A stretch of DNA of 64,000 nucleotides. It comes from Oxalobacteraceae sp. CFBP 8761. GTDB lineage: Bacteria; Pseudomonadota; Gammaproteobacteria; Burkholderiales; Burkholderiaceae_D. Location: the NCBI GenBank assembly GCA_014841595.1, contig JACYUE010000002.1, forward strand, positions 868,001 to 932,000, in the 5' to 3' direction. Both the position numbers and the translations under genes were made by a program. Shown piece after piece: positions 36,212 through 44,540 of the stretch (its first letter is position 1; each line of letters opens with the position of its first letter). Below the pieces are notes generated by a model, which had not been told where the DNA came from, did no database searches, and worked only from the letters and a program-made list of their open reading frames with translations.

Positions 36212-37180
36212 ATGAAAGCGCCACGTTTCAAGGGCTGGTTCGCAAAACTGCCTTCGCTGAACCAGCCGCAGCGCCGGCAAGTGCTGGATGCCCTGCATCC
36301 TGCAGCCGGACTCGATCAGGTGGTTGCACTCATCAGTGAGGTCAGAACACCAGGCCGCTGCTGCCCCAGGTGCGGCAACGAGCACTGCTACCGGCATGGT
36401 TTCGCCAACGATTTACAACGCTATCGTTGCTGCTCCTGTGGCCGCACCTTTAACGACCTGACCGGCACGCCGCTGGCGCGGTTGAGGCTCAAGGCCAAAT
36501 GGCTCGCGTATTCGCAGGTGCTGCTCGATTCACTCCCCGTGCGTAAGGCCGCAGACCGGGTCGGCGTACACCGCAACACTGCCTTTCGCTGGCGCCACCG
36601 CTTCCTGCATTGGGTCAAGCTCGACCGGCCCGCGCGCCTGAATGGCATCGTCGAGGCTGACGAAACATTTCTGCTTGAGTCACAAAAAGGTTCGCGCACA
36701 CTCGATCGGCCACCGCGCCACCGTGGCGGCCATGCTGCCAAACGGGGCATTTCCGGTGAACTCGATTGCATTCTGGTCGCGCGCGACCGCGAAGGGCGCA
36801 CCATCGATGCCGTCACTGGGCGCGGTGCCCTCAAGACTGCCCAACTCGAGCGTGACTTGCTACCCAGGCTCGACAGGCAGGCCTTGCTGGTCAGTGACGG
36901 CCACCCCGCTTACCGCGCCTTTGCCCGCAAGCACAGGATCGCGCACGAAGCGGTCAATGTGCGCGCCGGTGTGCGTGCAAGGCGTCTGGGCAGCCTTGCC
37001 ATTCACGTGCAGAACGTGAACGCTTACCACCAGCGCTTCAAGGCCTGGCTACAGGGCTTTCGCGGCGTGGCGTCGCGCTACCTGACCAATTACCTGGGCT
37101 GGCGCTGGGCGCTGGATGGAAAGCGAGTTATTTTGTCGGCGCAATTGCTTTGCATTGCCATCAGTGTCATCAACAGATAA
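36212..37180 (+). CDS. IS1595-family transposase
   Basis: This 322-aa transposase has an N-terminal zinc ribbon (CPRCGN and CCSCG cysteine pairs around residues 50-80), a helix-turn-helix-like segment (RKAADRVGVHRNTAFRWRHRF), and the ISXO2-like DDE domain with catalytic aspartates in EADETFLLESQKG and VSDGHPAY. The third position is in NVNAYHQRFKAWLQ, where IS1595 relatives often have Asn instead of Glu. The start has AGGAG eight bases upstream. The frame is intact, with no frameshift or stop. Confidence 0.95.
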   Translation: MKAPRFKGWFAKLPSLNQPQRRQVLDALHPAAGLDQVVALISEVRTPGRCCPRCGNEHCYRHGFANDLQRYRCCSCGRTFNDLTGTPLARLRLKAKWLAYSQVLLDSLPVRKAADRVGVHRNTAFRWRHRFLHWVKLDRPARLNGIVEADETFLLESQKGSRTLDRPPRHRGGHAAKRGISGELDCILVARDREGRTIDAVTGRGALKTAQLERDLLPRLDRQALLVSDGHPAYRAFARKHRIAHEAVNVRAGVRARRLGSLAIHVQNVNAYHQRFKAWLQGFRGVASRYLTNYLGWRWALDGKRVILSAQLLCIAISVINR

Positions 37181-37193
37181 CGCTGACTGAGCC
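37178..37193 (-). repeat. IS right terminal inverted repeat
   Basis: Reads GGCTCAGTCAGCGTTA on the minus strand; followed directly by the second ATGAAAAA target copy. Confidence 0.9.
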
Positions 37194-37195
37194 AT

Positions 37196-37220
37196 GAAAA
37201 ATGCCGGCAGCGCCGGCATT
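37196..37220 (-). terminator. Rho-independent terminator of the porin gene
   Basis: On the minus strand AATGCCGGC-GCT-GCCGGCATT is followed by TTTT and CAT. The T-tract is inside the IS target duplication, so the insertion abuts the terminator but the duplication has preserved it. Confidence 0.88.
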
Positions 37221-37293
37221 AAAAATTCCCACGAACGCAGGAACTGAGAGCGACCGTCACACGCCGCCGTTGGCGGCGTGTGCGGCGCCATAC

Positions 37294-38334
37294 TTAGAAC
37301 GCGTGACGGATACCGACGGTCAGGACCGATGGATCGGCGCTCAGGGCGCTGATGGCCGGCACGCTCGAGACCGGGGTCACGTTGTTCGACGACGCGTTGA
37401 TGCCGAAGGCAGCGCGGTTGTTGTTGCTCAGCTGGGCGTAGGTGCCGTAGAAGTTGGTGCGCTTCGACAGCGTGTAGGTGTACGACACGGCCACGGTGTT
37501 GCCCTTGGCGCCGTTGTTCAGCTTTTGCTGCTGGAAGTTCAGGAAGAACTTGTTCGCGCCCATTGCATACGATGCACCGATGTTGGCGTTCTTGTACTCG
37601 ACGCCGTTGCTGGCGGTGGTGCCTTCCAGTTCGGCTTCCAGGTAGTTACCCTTGATTTCGAAGTCGCCGAATTTGTAGCCAGCGCCAAAGGCCATTTCCT
37701 TGTCGTCACCCGAAGCCAGGCGCTCGATGGTGTGGTAACCGGCGCCCAGGTACAGCCCGCCGATCTTGTATTCCAGCGCGATGCCCAGCAGGTCGCCCGA
37801 TGGGTCGACGGTTTTTTCGGCGGTCGAGTAAGCGGCGTTGACGACGAAGCCCGACAGGTCGTTCGATTTGTAGTTGATCGAGTTCGACAGGCGACGGGTC
37901 AGACGGTTGGTGCCGAAGGCCGACAGGTTGCTGCCGTACATGCCCTGACCGTTGATGTCCGATGCGGCGGCGACAGCAGCGATTGGCGAGTACTCGCGGC
38001 CCAGGGTCACGGTACCGAAGTTGCCTTGCAGGCCGACCACGGCGCGGCGGCCGAAGGTTTGCGTGTCGGTGGCACCGGTGTCCAGCGCGACACCGGCTTC
38101 GATGTTGAACATGGCTTTCAGGCCATTGCCGAGATCTTCGGTACCGCGGAAGCCCAGACGGCTGCTGGACTGGTTGCCCGAGCTGACGGTGGTACGACGG
38201 TCTTCACCCGGCACGTCGGTGTCTTCGAGAGCGACGGCCGCGTCCATCACGCCATAGATCTGGACGTTGGTTTGGGCGGATGCGAACAGTGGCAGGGATG
38301 ACAGCACGGCGGCGGCCAGGAACTTATACTTCAT
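37294..38334 (-). CDS. Outer-membrane porin (Gram-negative porin family)
   Basis: The 346-aa precursor has a signal peptide MKYKFLAAAVLSSLPLFASA-Q followed by NVQIYGVMDAAVAL, the standard start of betaproteobacterial OmpC-like trimeric porins, SRLGFRGTEDLGNGLKAMF, and a terminal strand ending VGIRHAF with the C-terminal Phe needed for outer-membrane assembly. It forms a diffusion channel; selectivity is not predictable here. It has its own terminator and an upstream region rich in dyads. Confidence 0.94.
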   Translation of the reverse strand: MKYKFLAAAVLSSLPLFASAQTNVQIYGVMDAAVALEDTDVPGEDRRTTVSSGNQSSSRLGFRGTEDLGNGLKAMFNIEAGVALDTGATDTQTFGRRAVVGLQGNFGTVTLGREYSPIAAVAAASDINGQGMYGSNLSAFGTNRLTRRLSNSINYKSNDLSGFVVNAAYSTAEKTVDPSGDLLGIALEYKIGGLYLGAGYHTIERLASGDDKEMAFGAGYKFGDFEIKGNYLEAELEGTTASNGVEYKNANIGASYAMGANKFFLNFQQQKLNNGAKGNTVAVSYTYTLSKRTNFYGTYAQLSNNNRAAFGINASSNNVTPVSSVPAISALSADPSVLTVGIRHAF

Positions 38335-38365
38335 GAAGATCTCCAGTTTGGTTTCGACAAGATGT

Positions 38366-38418
38366 TGAGTTTGTAATCAACTCAGATCGACAGCGATCTT
38401 ATCGACACTATGTGTCGA
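38366..38418. promoter_or_regulatory. Cluster of three dyads upstream of the porin
   Basis: Three inverted repeats follow each other: TGAGTT-N7-AACTCA (38366-38384), AGATCG-ACAG-CGATCT (38384-38399) and TCGACAC-TAT-GTGTCGA (38402-38418). They start 31 bp before the porin ATG and so lie in the leader or promoter. They could be operators or leader hairpins controlling porin expression. Confidence 0.5.
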
Positions 38419-38484
38419 GTTCATGACACCTTGGCACTGTTGTTTTTATGCAATAGGATGCTCAGGATGCTGATTTTTCGGGCG

Positions 38485-39591
38485 TCAGACCACATGGCCT
38501 GCAATGGGCAGCACGATATCGATGCGCGTCCCCGGCGGCTCGTCGGCCCCGATTGTGATGTCGCCCTGCATCGCCCAGACCCGCTCGCGCATCCCGATCA
38601 GGCCCAGCGATTCGGCCTTGCCCATGTCTTGTGCGCGGATGCCCCGGCCGTCGTCCTGGACCGTCAGCAGCAGGTCGCCGTTGGTGCGGTACAGATTCAC
38701 GCACACGTGCTGCGCGCCGGCATGGCGCGCGATATTGGTCAGTGCCTCTTGCACGATGCGAAAGATGGCGGTGCTGGCCGCATCGTCCAGCCGCAATTCG
38801 GCCTCATCTGCGAGGACAGTGCAGGCAATGCCGTGACGTTCGGTGAAGTCGTCGCGCAAGCCCTGCAGTGCAAAATACAGGCCGCCTTCGTCGAGGGCGC
38901 GCGGGCGCAGATTGGTGGCGATCCGCCGCAGCGACGCGATGGCCGTGAGCAGATTGCTTTCCATGCCGGCAAGCAGCGGTGTGCTGGCCTCGGGCAAGTG
39001 CTCGACACGCGCCAGTAGCGTCAGGTCCATGCGCAGCGACGCAAGCAGTTGCCCGAGATCGTCATGCAACTCGCGCGCGATATGCGTGCGCTCCTCTTCG
39101 CGAATGCTTTGCAGTGCCGACGACAGTTGGCGCAACTGGTCATGCGAGCGCGCCAGCGTTTGCTGGACCAGGTGGCGCTCGGACACATCGCGCAGGATCA
39201 CCGTGTAGATCGGCCGGCCTTCGTGCTCCACGTTCGAGATCGACCCTTCGATGGGAAAGCGTTCGCCATCGCTGCGGATGCCGGTGACGGCGTAGTCGGT
39301 GGCACGCCGGCCGGCGCGCCCGAGACCGGCCGGAAAATAGTCGGGCGGGGTGCGCGCATCGGCGCCGGGTGCGAGGATGAAGCGCGCCAGCGGACTGCCC
39401 TGCAGGCTGGCCACGCCCGTATCGAACATGCGCGCCGCCGCCGGATTGGCCAGCAGGATCGTGGTGTCGTGGCCGACCGACAGGATGGCGTCGCTGGCGC
39501 TGTGCAGGATGCGCCGGCTGTCGCAGGCGCGCGCGGCGCGCTGGTCGAGGCTGCGGTTGCGCCGCAGGTGCATCGTGCGCTGAAGTTTCAT
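38485..39591 (-). CDS. PAS-domain sensor histidine kinase, NarX/HisKA_3 type
   Basis: 368 aa, cytoplasmic. A PAS/PAC domain (about 25-145, ILSVGHDTTILLANPAAARMF to VILRDVSERHL) precedes HisKA_3 with EERTHIARELHDDLGQLLASL (phospho-His) and a HATPase_c with IVQEALTNIARHAGA and DDGRGI. Such kinases usually pair with LuxR/NarL-type regulators, but none is adjacent, so this is an orphan. The start is uncertain because the ATG at 39591 has no obvious Shine-Dalgarno. Confidence 0.88.
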   Translation of the reverse strand: MKLQRTMHLRRNRSLDQRAARACDSRRILHSASDAILSVGHDTTILLANPAAARMFDTGVASLQGSPLARFILAPGADARTPPDYFPAGLGRAGRRATDYAVTGIRSDGERFPIEGSISNVEHEGRPIYTVILRDVSERHLVQQTLARSHDQLRQLSSALQSIREEERTHIARELHDDLGQLLASLRMDLTLLARVEHLPEASTPLLAGMESNLLTAIASLRRIATNLRPRALDEGGLYFALQGLRDDFTERHGIACTVLADEAELRLDDAASTAIFRIVQEALTNIARHAGAQHVCVNLYRTNGDLLLTVQDDGRGIRAQDMGKAESLGLIGMRERVWAMQGDITIGADEPPGTRIDIVLPIAGHVV

Positions 39592-39708
39592 GCGGGCAGG
39601 GACGAGAAGGCCACGGGCGAGGGCCGGACGTTCTACACTACGCGTACGCCCCGCCGGGGCCTTGAGAGGTCACAAGGCGCGCACTGGCACGCGCGTCCCG
39701 CAACGCTG

Positions 39709-40470
39709 TCACATCTGCTTGAACAGGTGCAAAAAACTGCGGCTGACTTCGAGTTTTTCGGGCCGGCCCTTGACCATCACCAGATGGCGGCCACGGATAT
39801 CGCGCGTCACGCCTTCGATAGCATTGACGTTGACCAGTGTCGCGCGGTGGATTTGCCAGAACAGCGACGGGTCGAGCTCATCGGCAAGGTCACGCACCGG
39901 CTTGCGGATCAGCGCCTCGAAGCTGCTCGTCTGCACGCTGGTGTATTTTTCGTCCGAGCGGAAGAACAGGATGTCTTCGACGGGAATCATGCGCAGGTCC
40001 TGGCCGATGCTGGCCTGGATCCATTGCAGATGCTTCGGCTTGGGCGAGGCGATCTTTTCGGCCAGCTGGCTCAGCATGGCGCTGACGCTGTCGTTCACAT
40101 TGGCCGGCGGCCGCTCGAGGCGCTCCTTCAGGCGGTCGACCGTCACCCGCAAGCGGTCCGGCTCGGTCGGCTTGAGCACATAGTCGATGGCGCCGCGTTC
40201 GAACGCTTCCACCGCGTACTGGTCATAAGCGGTGACGAACACGATCAGGCTCTTGTCGCCGATGTCGCGCGCCGCTTCCATGCCGGTCTTGCCCGGCATG
40301 CGAATGTCCAGGAAGGTCAGGTCGGGCTTGAGCTCGCCCACCAGCTGGACTGCCTCGTCACCATTCTTCGCTTCGCCGACGATCTGCAGCTCTGGCCAGG
40401 CATCCTGCAGGCGCATGCGCAGCTGGTCGCGCATCAGTCTTTCGTCATCGGCAATAATCGCGGTGGGCAT
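39709..40470 (-). CDS. LytTR-family response regulator
   Basis: The 253-aa protein has a receiver domain (IIADDERLMRDQLRMRL, phospho-Asp in LTFLDIRMPGKTG, Lys in VLKPTEP) and a C-terminal LytTR DNA-binding domain (IPVEDILFFRSDEKYTSVQT and IHRATLVNVNAIEGVTRDIRG). It is the AlgR/LytR type that binds pairs of short direct repeats. It lies 103 bp downstream of a LytS-type kinase on the same strand and is surely its partner. Confidence 0.93.
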   Translation of the reverse strand: MPTAIIADDERLMRDQLRMRLQDAWPELQIVGEAKNGDEAVQLVGELKPDLTFLDIRMPGKTGMEAARDIGDKSLIVFVTAYDQYAVEAFERGAIDYVLKPTEPDRLRVTVDRLKERLERPPANVNDSVSAMLSQLAEKIASPKPKHLQWIQASIGQDLRMIPVEDILFFRSDEKYTSVQTSSFEALIRKPVRDLADELDPSLFWQIHRATLVNVNAIEGVTRDIRGRHLVMVKGRPEKLEVSRSFLHLFKQM

Positions 40471-40573
40471 GGTGGTCTCTTGACAAGGTTGTTATGAAAA
40501 GTGATTGAATGATTATTCAATGAAAATGACCAACAGGCAAGTCGTCGATCGCCATTGCCCGTTGGCCAAATGA

Positions 40574-41887
40574 TTACTTGGACAACTGGTACGGCACTTC
40601 GATCGTCGCGATCACGCCGCTCGGGCTGTTGGCGCCGATGTGCAGCCAGCCGGCCTCGCCATGCAGCAGTTTCAGGCGTTCGCGGATCGTCTGCAGGCCC
40701 AGGCCGGTGCCGTCGCTCGGCATCACGCCAAAGCCCACGCCGTCGTCGGCCACGGTCACGCGCAGGCGGCTGTCGACGACCTCGGCGACGATGTTCAGCG
40801 TGCCGCCTTCGGGCTTGCACTCCAGCCCGTGCTTGATGGCGTTTTCAACCATCGATTGCAGCATCATCGGCGGAAAGGCCGCACTGCGCAGGCCGTCCGG
40901 CACACGCAGGTTGACCGTCAGGCGTTCTTCCATCCGCATTTTGAGCAAGTCCAGGTAGGCATTGACCATGTCGACCTCGCGCCCCAGGCCCGTCACGACG
41001 GCGTTGTCGCGCATCTGCGGCAGCACCGCGCGCAGATACTGGATCAGGCTGCGCTGCATGGCCGACGCGCGTGGCGGGTCGACGCGGATCAGGTGCTCGA
41101 CGGACGCCAGCGTGTTGAATAAAAAGTGGGGCTCGACCTGCGCCTGCATCATCTGCATTTTCGTTTCCATCAGCTGGCGCTGCATTGCTTCGCGCTCGGC
41201 GGCCGCGTTGGCCACCTGGGCTTCGGCATCGGCGCGCTTCTTGCCACCGACCAGCGCCTTGGTACCAAACAGCGCCAGCAGCAACAGCACGACGAAGTTC
41301 ATGAACCAAGTAGACGCCTGCTTGTGATAGCGCGACACTTTTTGCTCGGCGGCGTCTTCGACGGCGGCCTCGATGGCGTTCGACAATTCTTCGCCGATTT
41401 GCGGCGGCAGTTCGATGTGGACCGAGTCGCTGCCTGGCGAGATATTTACGGCGCCAGTGCTGGAGGAGGGCGCTGTCACGGTTACCGGCGGGCCCGGTGG
41501 TGCGTCGGGCGTGTCCGGTACGGCGGGTACCTCGGGCGTTTCCGGTGTCGTTGCCGGGGGCGGTTCGGCCGTGCGCGTTCGGGTTCGGGGATTGAAGCGG
41601 ATACCGCTCTCGTCGATCAGGATGCTGGCGTCGCTGCGGCGGCCGGATTCGCGCTCGGCGCGGGCAATTTCTTCTTCGGCCGGGCCGTTGAACAGTTCTT
41701 CCTGCAGGATGCCGGCGGCGGTCAGCGTCAGGCCGGCAAAAAGAAGAAACTTCCACCATGACAGCTGGGTGACCCAGGTCGCCACGCCATCGAAGGCGCG
41801 GTAGAGCCAGGACAGGGTGCCGGCCAGATGGTGCTGTGTCGTGCTGCGTGCTTGCATGGCGTCGTCGATCGTCGGAGGATGTTGCAT
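40574..41887 (-). CDS. LytS/YehU-type sensor histidine kinase with Pro-rich extracytoplasmic region
   Basis: About 437 aa from the ATG at 41887 (another at 41857; the frame is open to 41971). Two membrane segments (WWKFLLFAGLTLTAAGIL and WFMNFVVLLLLALFGTKAL) bracket about 150 residues rich in Pro and Thr (AEPPPATTPETPEVPAVPDT). Then come a coiled linker and a His_kinase domain with QVEPHFLFNTLASVEHL (phospho-His) and HATPase motifs VENAIKHGLE, DDGVGF and GLGLQTIRERL. It should phosphorylate the LytTR regulator downstream. The start is uncertain for lack of a ribosome site. Confidence 0.87.
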   Translation of the reverse strand: MQHPPTIDDAMQARSTTQHHLAGTLSWLYRAFDGVATWVTQLSWWKFLLFAGLTLTAAGILQEELFNGPAEEEIARAERESGRRSDASILIDESGIRFNPRTRTRTAEPPPATTPETPEVPAVPDTPDAPPGPPVTVTAPSSSTGAVNISPGSDSVHIELPPQIGEELSNAIEAAVEDAAEQKVSRYHKQASTWFMNFVVLLLLALFGTKALVGGKKRADAEAQVANAAAEREAMQRQLMETKMQMMQAQVEPHFLFNTLASVEHLIRVDPPRASAMQRSLIQYLRAVLPQMRDNAVVTGLGREVDMVNAYLDLLKMRMEERLTVNLRVPDGLRSAAFPPMMLQSMVENAIKHGLECKPEGGTLNIVAEVVDSRLRVTVADDGVGFGVMPSDGTGLGLQTIRERLKLLHGEAGWLHIGANSPSGVIATIEVPYQLSK

Positions 41888-42031
41888 CGGCCCAAAAGGG
41901 CGGCCGTTGGAATGATGCAACTTTAACGCGCCGGGCGCGTCAGGGCCAGTTTCCTGCGACAGCCTGCACAAATCGGGGAATGGACGGGGCGGGTGTTCGC
42001 ATCACGTTGACCATGTGGCGGCGCCGACGTT

Positions 42032-42067
42032 CGTTGAACGCGTGGACGGGGAACCCGTCCACCCTAC
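42032..42067. repeat. Palindromic intergenic repeat, copy B
   Basis: CGTTGAACGC followed by GTGGACGGG-GAAC-CCGTCCAC is the reverse complement of the element at 19275-19309, with small loop differences. It overlaps the stop codon of the GGDEF/EAL gene and sits between that gene and the downstream LytS-type kinase gene. Confidence 0.75.
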
Positions 42068-44427
42068 AATGCATGTTGGCGATCCTTGAGGAAAGCGCGC
42101 GCGGCGGCGGCTGACAATGGCGCGCTGAACCATTGTCCCTGCATCTGGTCGCACCCGTGGCTGCGCAGGAAGTCGACCTGTGCCTCGGTTTCCACCGCTT
42201 CGCCCACCACCGTGATGTCGAGGTTGTGGCCGATGTCGATCAGGGTCCGGGCGAGCGCGCCGTTGCGGCCATGATCGGCGATGTCGTGTACGGCCTTGCG
42301 TGACAGTTTCACCTGGCGCACCGATAACTGCTGCAGGAACGCCAGATCGGACATGCCTTGCCCGAACTGATCGACCGACAGCATTGCGCCTGTGGCGCGC
42401 AGTTGCACCGAGAGGTCGCGCCCCAGGCCCGGGTTGCGGATCAGGTCAGCTTCGGGGATTTCGATTTCGAGGCTGCCGGGCGGTAACCCGGCCTCCTGCA
42501 TGCGGCGGGCGATGCCGGCGATGAAGTCGGGCCGGCTGTATTCGCGGTGCGTCACGTTCACGGCCACCGGCAGGCCCGCGTAACCGGCGCTGCGCAGGTC
42601 GCGTGCGAAGGCACAGGCCTGGTCCAGCACCCAGCCGCCGATCTCGACAATTTGTCCGCTTTCTTCGGCTTCGGCCAGAAAGGACGCCGGCAGCATCACG
42701 CCGTGCTCGGGATGCCGCCAGCGCAGCAGGGCCTCGAACCCCCGCACCTTGCCACTGCGTGCTTCCATCCGGGGCTGGAACAACAAAAATAACTGATTGT
42801 CGTCGAGCGCGCTGCGCATGCTGTTGGCCAGTGCGACGCGCGCTTCGCTGACGTCGTGCATTTCGCGGGAATGAAAATGCACGCCGCCGCCATGGCGCTT
42901 GGCGCGGTGCATCGCCATGTCGGCGGCGCGGATCAGGTCGGCCGATGTCGCCCCATCGTGCGGGTAGGCCGCCACGCCCAGGCTCGCGCCCACGTCGATG
43001 TCGTTGCCGCCAAACGAGACCGGCATGATCAATGCGCGGCGCAACCGTTCGACCATGCGCAGCGTGAAGCGCAGGGTCGGCTGGTCGACCAGCACCAGGA
43101 CGAATTCATCGCCCGCCATGCGCGCCACCGTGTCGCTGTCGCGCACGGCTGCCTGCAGGCGCCGCGCGACGACCTTGAGCACGGCGTCGCCGGCATCGTG
43201 GCCAAAGGTATCGTTGATCGCCTTGAAACCGTCCAGGTCGATCAGGACTGTCGCCACCAGCGTCTGGTGGCGCTGGGCCAGGTGCAGGGCATGGTCGAGC
43301 CGGTCCCGCAACAGCGTGCGGCTGGCAAGGCCCGTCAGGCTGTCGTGGTTGACGTCGGTCTCGACATGCTCGGCACGCTGCTTGCTGGCCGTGACGTCAT
43401 TGATGATGCCGATAAAGTGCGTAACCTTGCCATTGTCGTCGTGCACGGGCGTGATGTGCAGGTCGTTCCAGAACAGTTCGCCATTCTTGCGCAGATTACG
43501 CAGCACGACGTGCACCGACCGATGCTCGCGCAGCGCCCGCCGCATGCGGCTGCGCTCGTCGGCGTCGAGGCCGGGCGCTGCCATGAAACGCGAATCGCGC
43601 CCGATGACTTCTTCGGCGCTGTAGCCGGTAATGCGTTCGAACGCGGGATTGACGTACTCGATCAGGTGGTCGGGCCCCGTATCGTGGGCGATGATCACGC
43701 CATTGCGGGCGGCATTGAGCGCACGCCGGTACAGGGCCAGCTGGCGCTCGCGTGCGCGCTGGCGGGAAATGTCGATGCCCATGCCAAAGATGTACTGGCC
43801 CCCATTGCAATCGATGCGCGCGCCACGCAGCAGCATCGGTGTTTCGCGGCCACTGCGCGAAACATAGTCGGTCTCCAGGGCGATCTCGGTGTTGTTGTCG
43901 AACATGGCCTCGACCTGCCTGAGCGCGCCAGGCCGGTCGCGCGGATCGAGCATGGTGATACCGTTGGCGGCGGCGATTTCGTCCGGCATCATCTCGCACA
44001 ACCGTTCGAGATTATGGTTCCACAGCAGGACGCGGCCTTCGCGGTTCATGATGTAGAAGGTGCCCGGCAGCAGGTCGACGACGGCGGACAGTGGTGTCGC
44101 GCCAAGCCGCTCGCCTTCCGATACGCCGATCACGGCCGGGGCGATGGTGATGCTGTAGCCGAGCGGGGCGCCATCGCGGCCGGACTGCAACATGAGGTGG
44201 AGACTGGCAGGGCGGGGGCCGGCGCTTGTCGCCAATGTGGCCTGGCTCTGGTCGGCGCCTTGCAGGGCCAGCCAGCTGGCGCCGTCGAGCAGGCTGGCGA
44301 CCGGCTGGCCGATGATGTCGGCTGCAGCACGACCGAACAGCGCGGCGCACGCCGGGTTCCAACTGGTGATGGTGCCCGCTTGATCAGCCAGAAAGCTGAC
44401 CTGCTCGGCAGGGGCAAACGTTGACAT
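42064..44427 (-). CDS. PAS-GGDEF-EAL protein with degenerate EAL site
   Basis: About 787 aa from MSTFAPAEQ (44427; another ATG at 44448). Three PAS units cover roughly residues 5-350, followed by a GGDEF domain with the variant signature RMAGDEF and an EAL domain. The EAL signature itself is intact (FEALLRW), but the metal-binding DDFG motif reads VDQFGQGMSDL, the KxDR position reads KLSR, and the NxS position reads VNVTH. A c-di-GMP phosphodiesterase normally needs these residues, so hydrolysis is probably lost. It may synthesise c-di-GMP or act as a sensor. No membrane segment is present. Confidence 0.88.
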   Translation of the reverse strand: MSTFAPAEQVSFLADQAGTITSWNPACAALFGRAAADIIGQPVASLLDGASWLALQGADQSQATLATSAGPRPASLHLMLQSGRDGAPLGYSITIAPAVIGVSEGERLGATPLSAVVDLLPGTFYIMNREGRVLLWNHNLERLCEMMPDEIAAANGITMLDPRDRPGALRQVEAMFDNNTEIALETDYVSRSGRETPMLLRGARIDCNGGQYIFGMGIDISRQRARERQLALYRRALNAARNGVIIAHDTGPDHLIEYVNPAFERITGYSAEEVIGRDSRFMAAPGLDADERSRMRRALREHRSVHVVLRNLRKNGELFWNDLHITPVHDDNGKVTHFIGIINDVTASKQRAEHVETDVNHDSLTGLASRTLLRDRLDHALHLAQRHQTLVATVLIDLDGFKAINDTFGHDAGDAVLKVVARRLQAAVRDSDTVARMAGDEFVLVLVDQPTLRFTLRMVERLRRALIMPVSFGGNDIDVGASLGVAAYPHDGATSADLIRAADMAMHRAKRHGGGVHFHSREMHDVSEARVALANSMRSALDDNQLFLLFQPRMEARSGKVRGFEALLRWRHPEHGVMLPASFLAEAEESGQIVEIGGWVLDQACAFARDLRSAGYAGLPVAVNVTHREYSRPDFIAGIARRMQEAGLPPGSLEIEIPEADLIRNPGLGRDLSVQLRATGAMLSVDQFGQGMSDLAFLQQLSVRQVKLSRKAVHDIADHGRNGALARTLIDIGHNLDITVVGEAVETEAQVDFLRSHGCDQMQGQWFSAPLSAAAARAFLKDRQHAL

Positions 44428-44540
44428 GTCGGGCCGCCTCTCTCGCATCGCGCCGCGTTGGTTGCGCGCATGCTTTCAGCTTATACCCGTTCAACATCGT
44501 TGTCGCGCGCCGCGCGTGCGGCGTGCGCTGGCGTCTGCGC

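Larger units (their letters stand above)
36125..37193 (+). mobile_element. Complete IS1595-family insertion sequence, 1069 bp
   Basis: Terminal inverted repeats GGCGCAGTCAACGTTA (left) and, read from the right end, GGCTCAGTCAGCGTTA match at 14 of 16 positions. They are flanked by an identical 8-bp direct repeat ATGAAAAA at 36117-36124 and 37194-37201, the target duplication length typical of IS1595. One full-length transposase gene lies inside. The right target copy is the T-tract of the porin terminator. Intact ends, duplication and gene indicate a recent and possibly active insertion. Confidence 0.93.

Noticed and set aside
42856..44424. 522-aa plus-strand frame across the GGDEF/EAL gene
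   Set aside because: Reverse shadow of the PAS-GGDEF-EAL protein, no recognisable motif.
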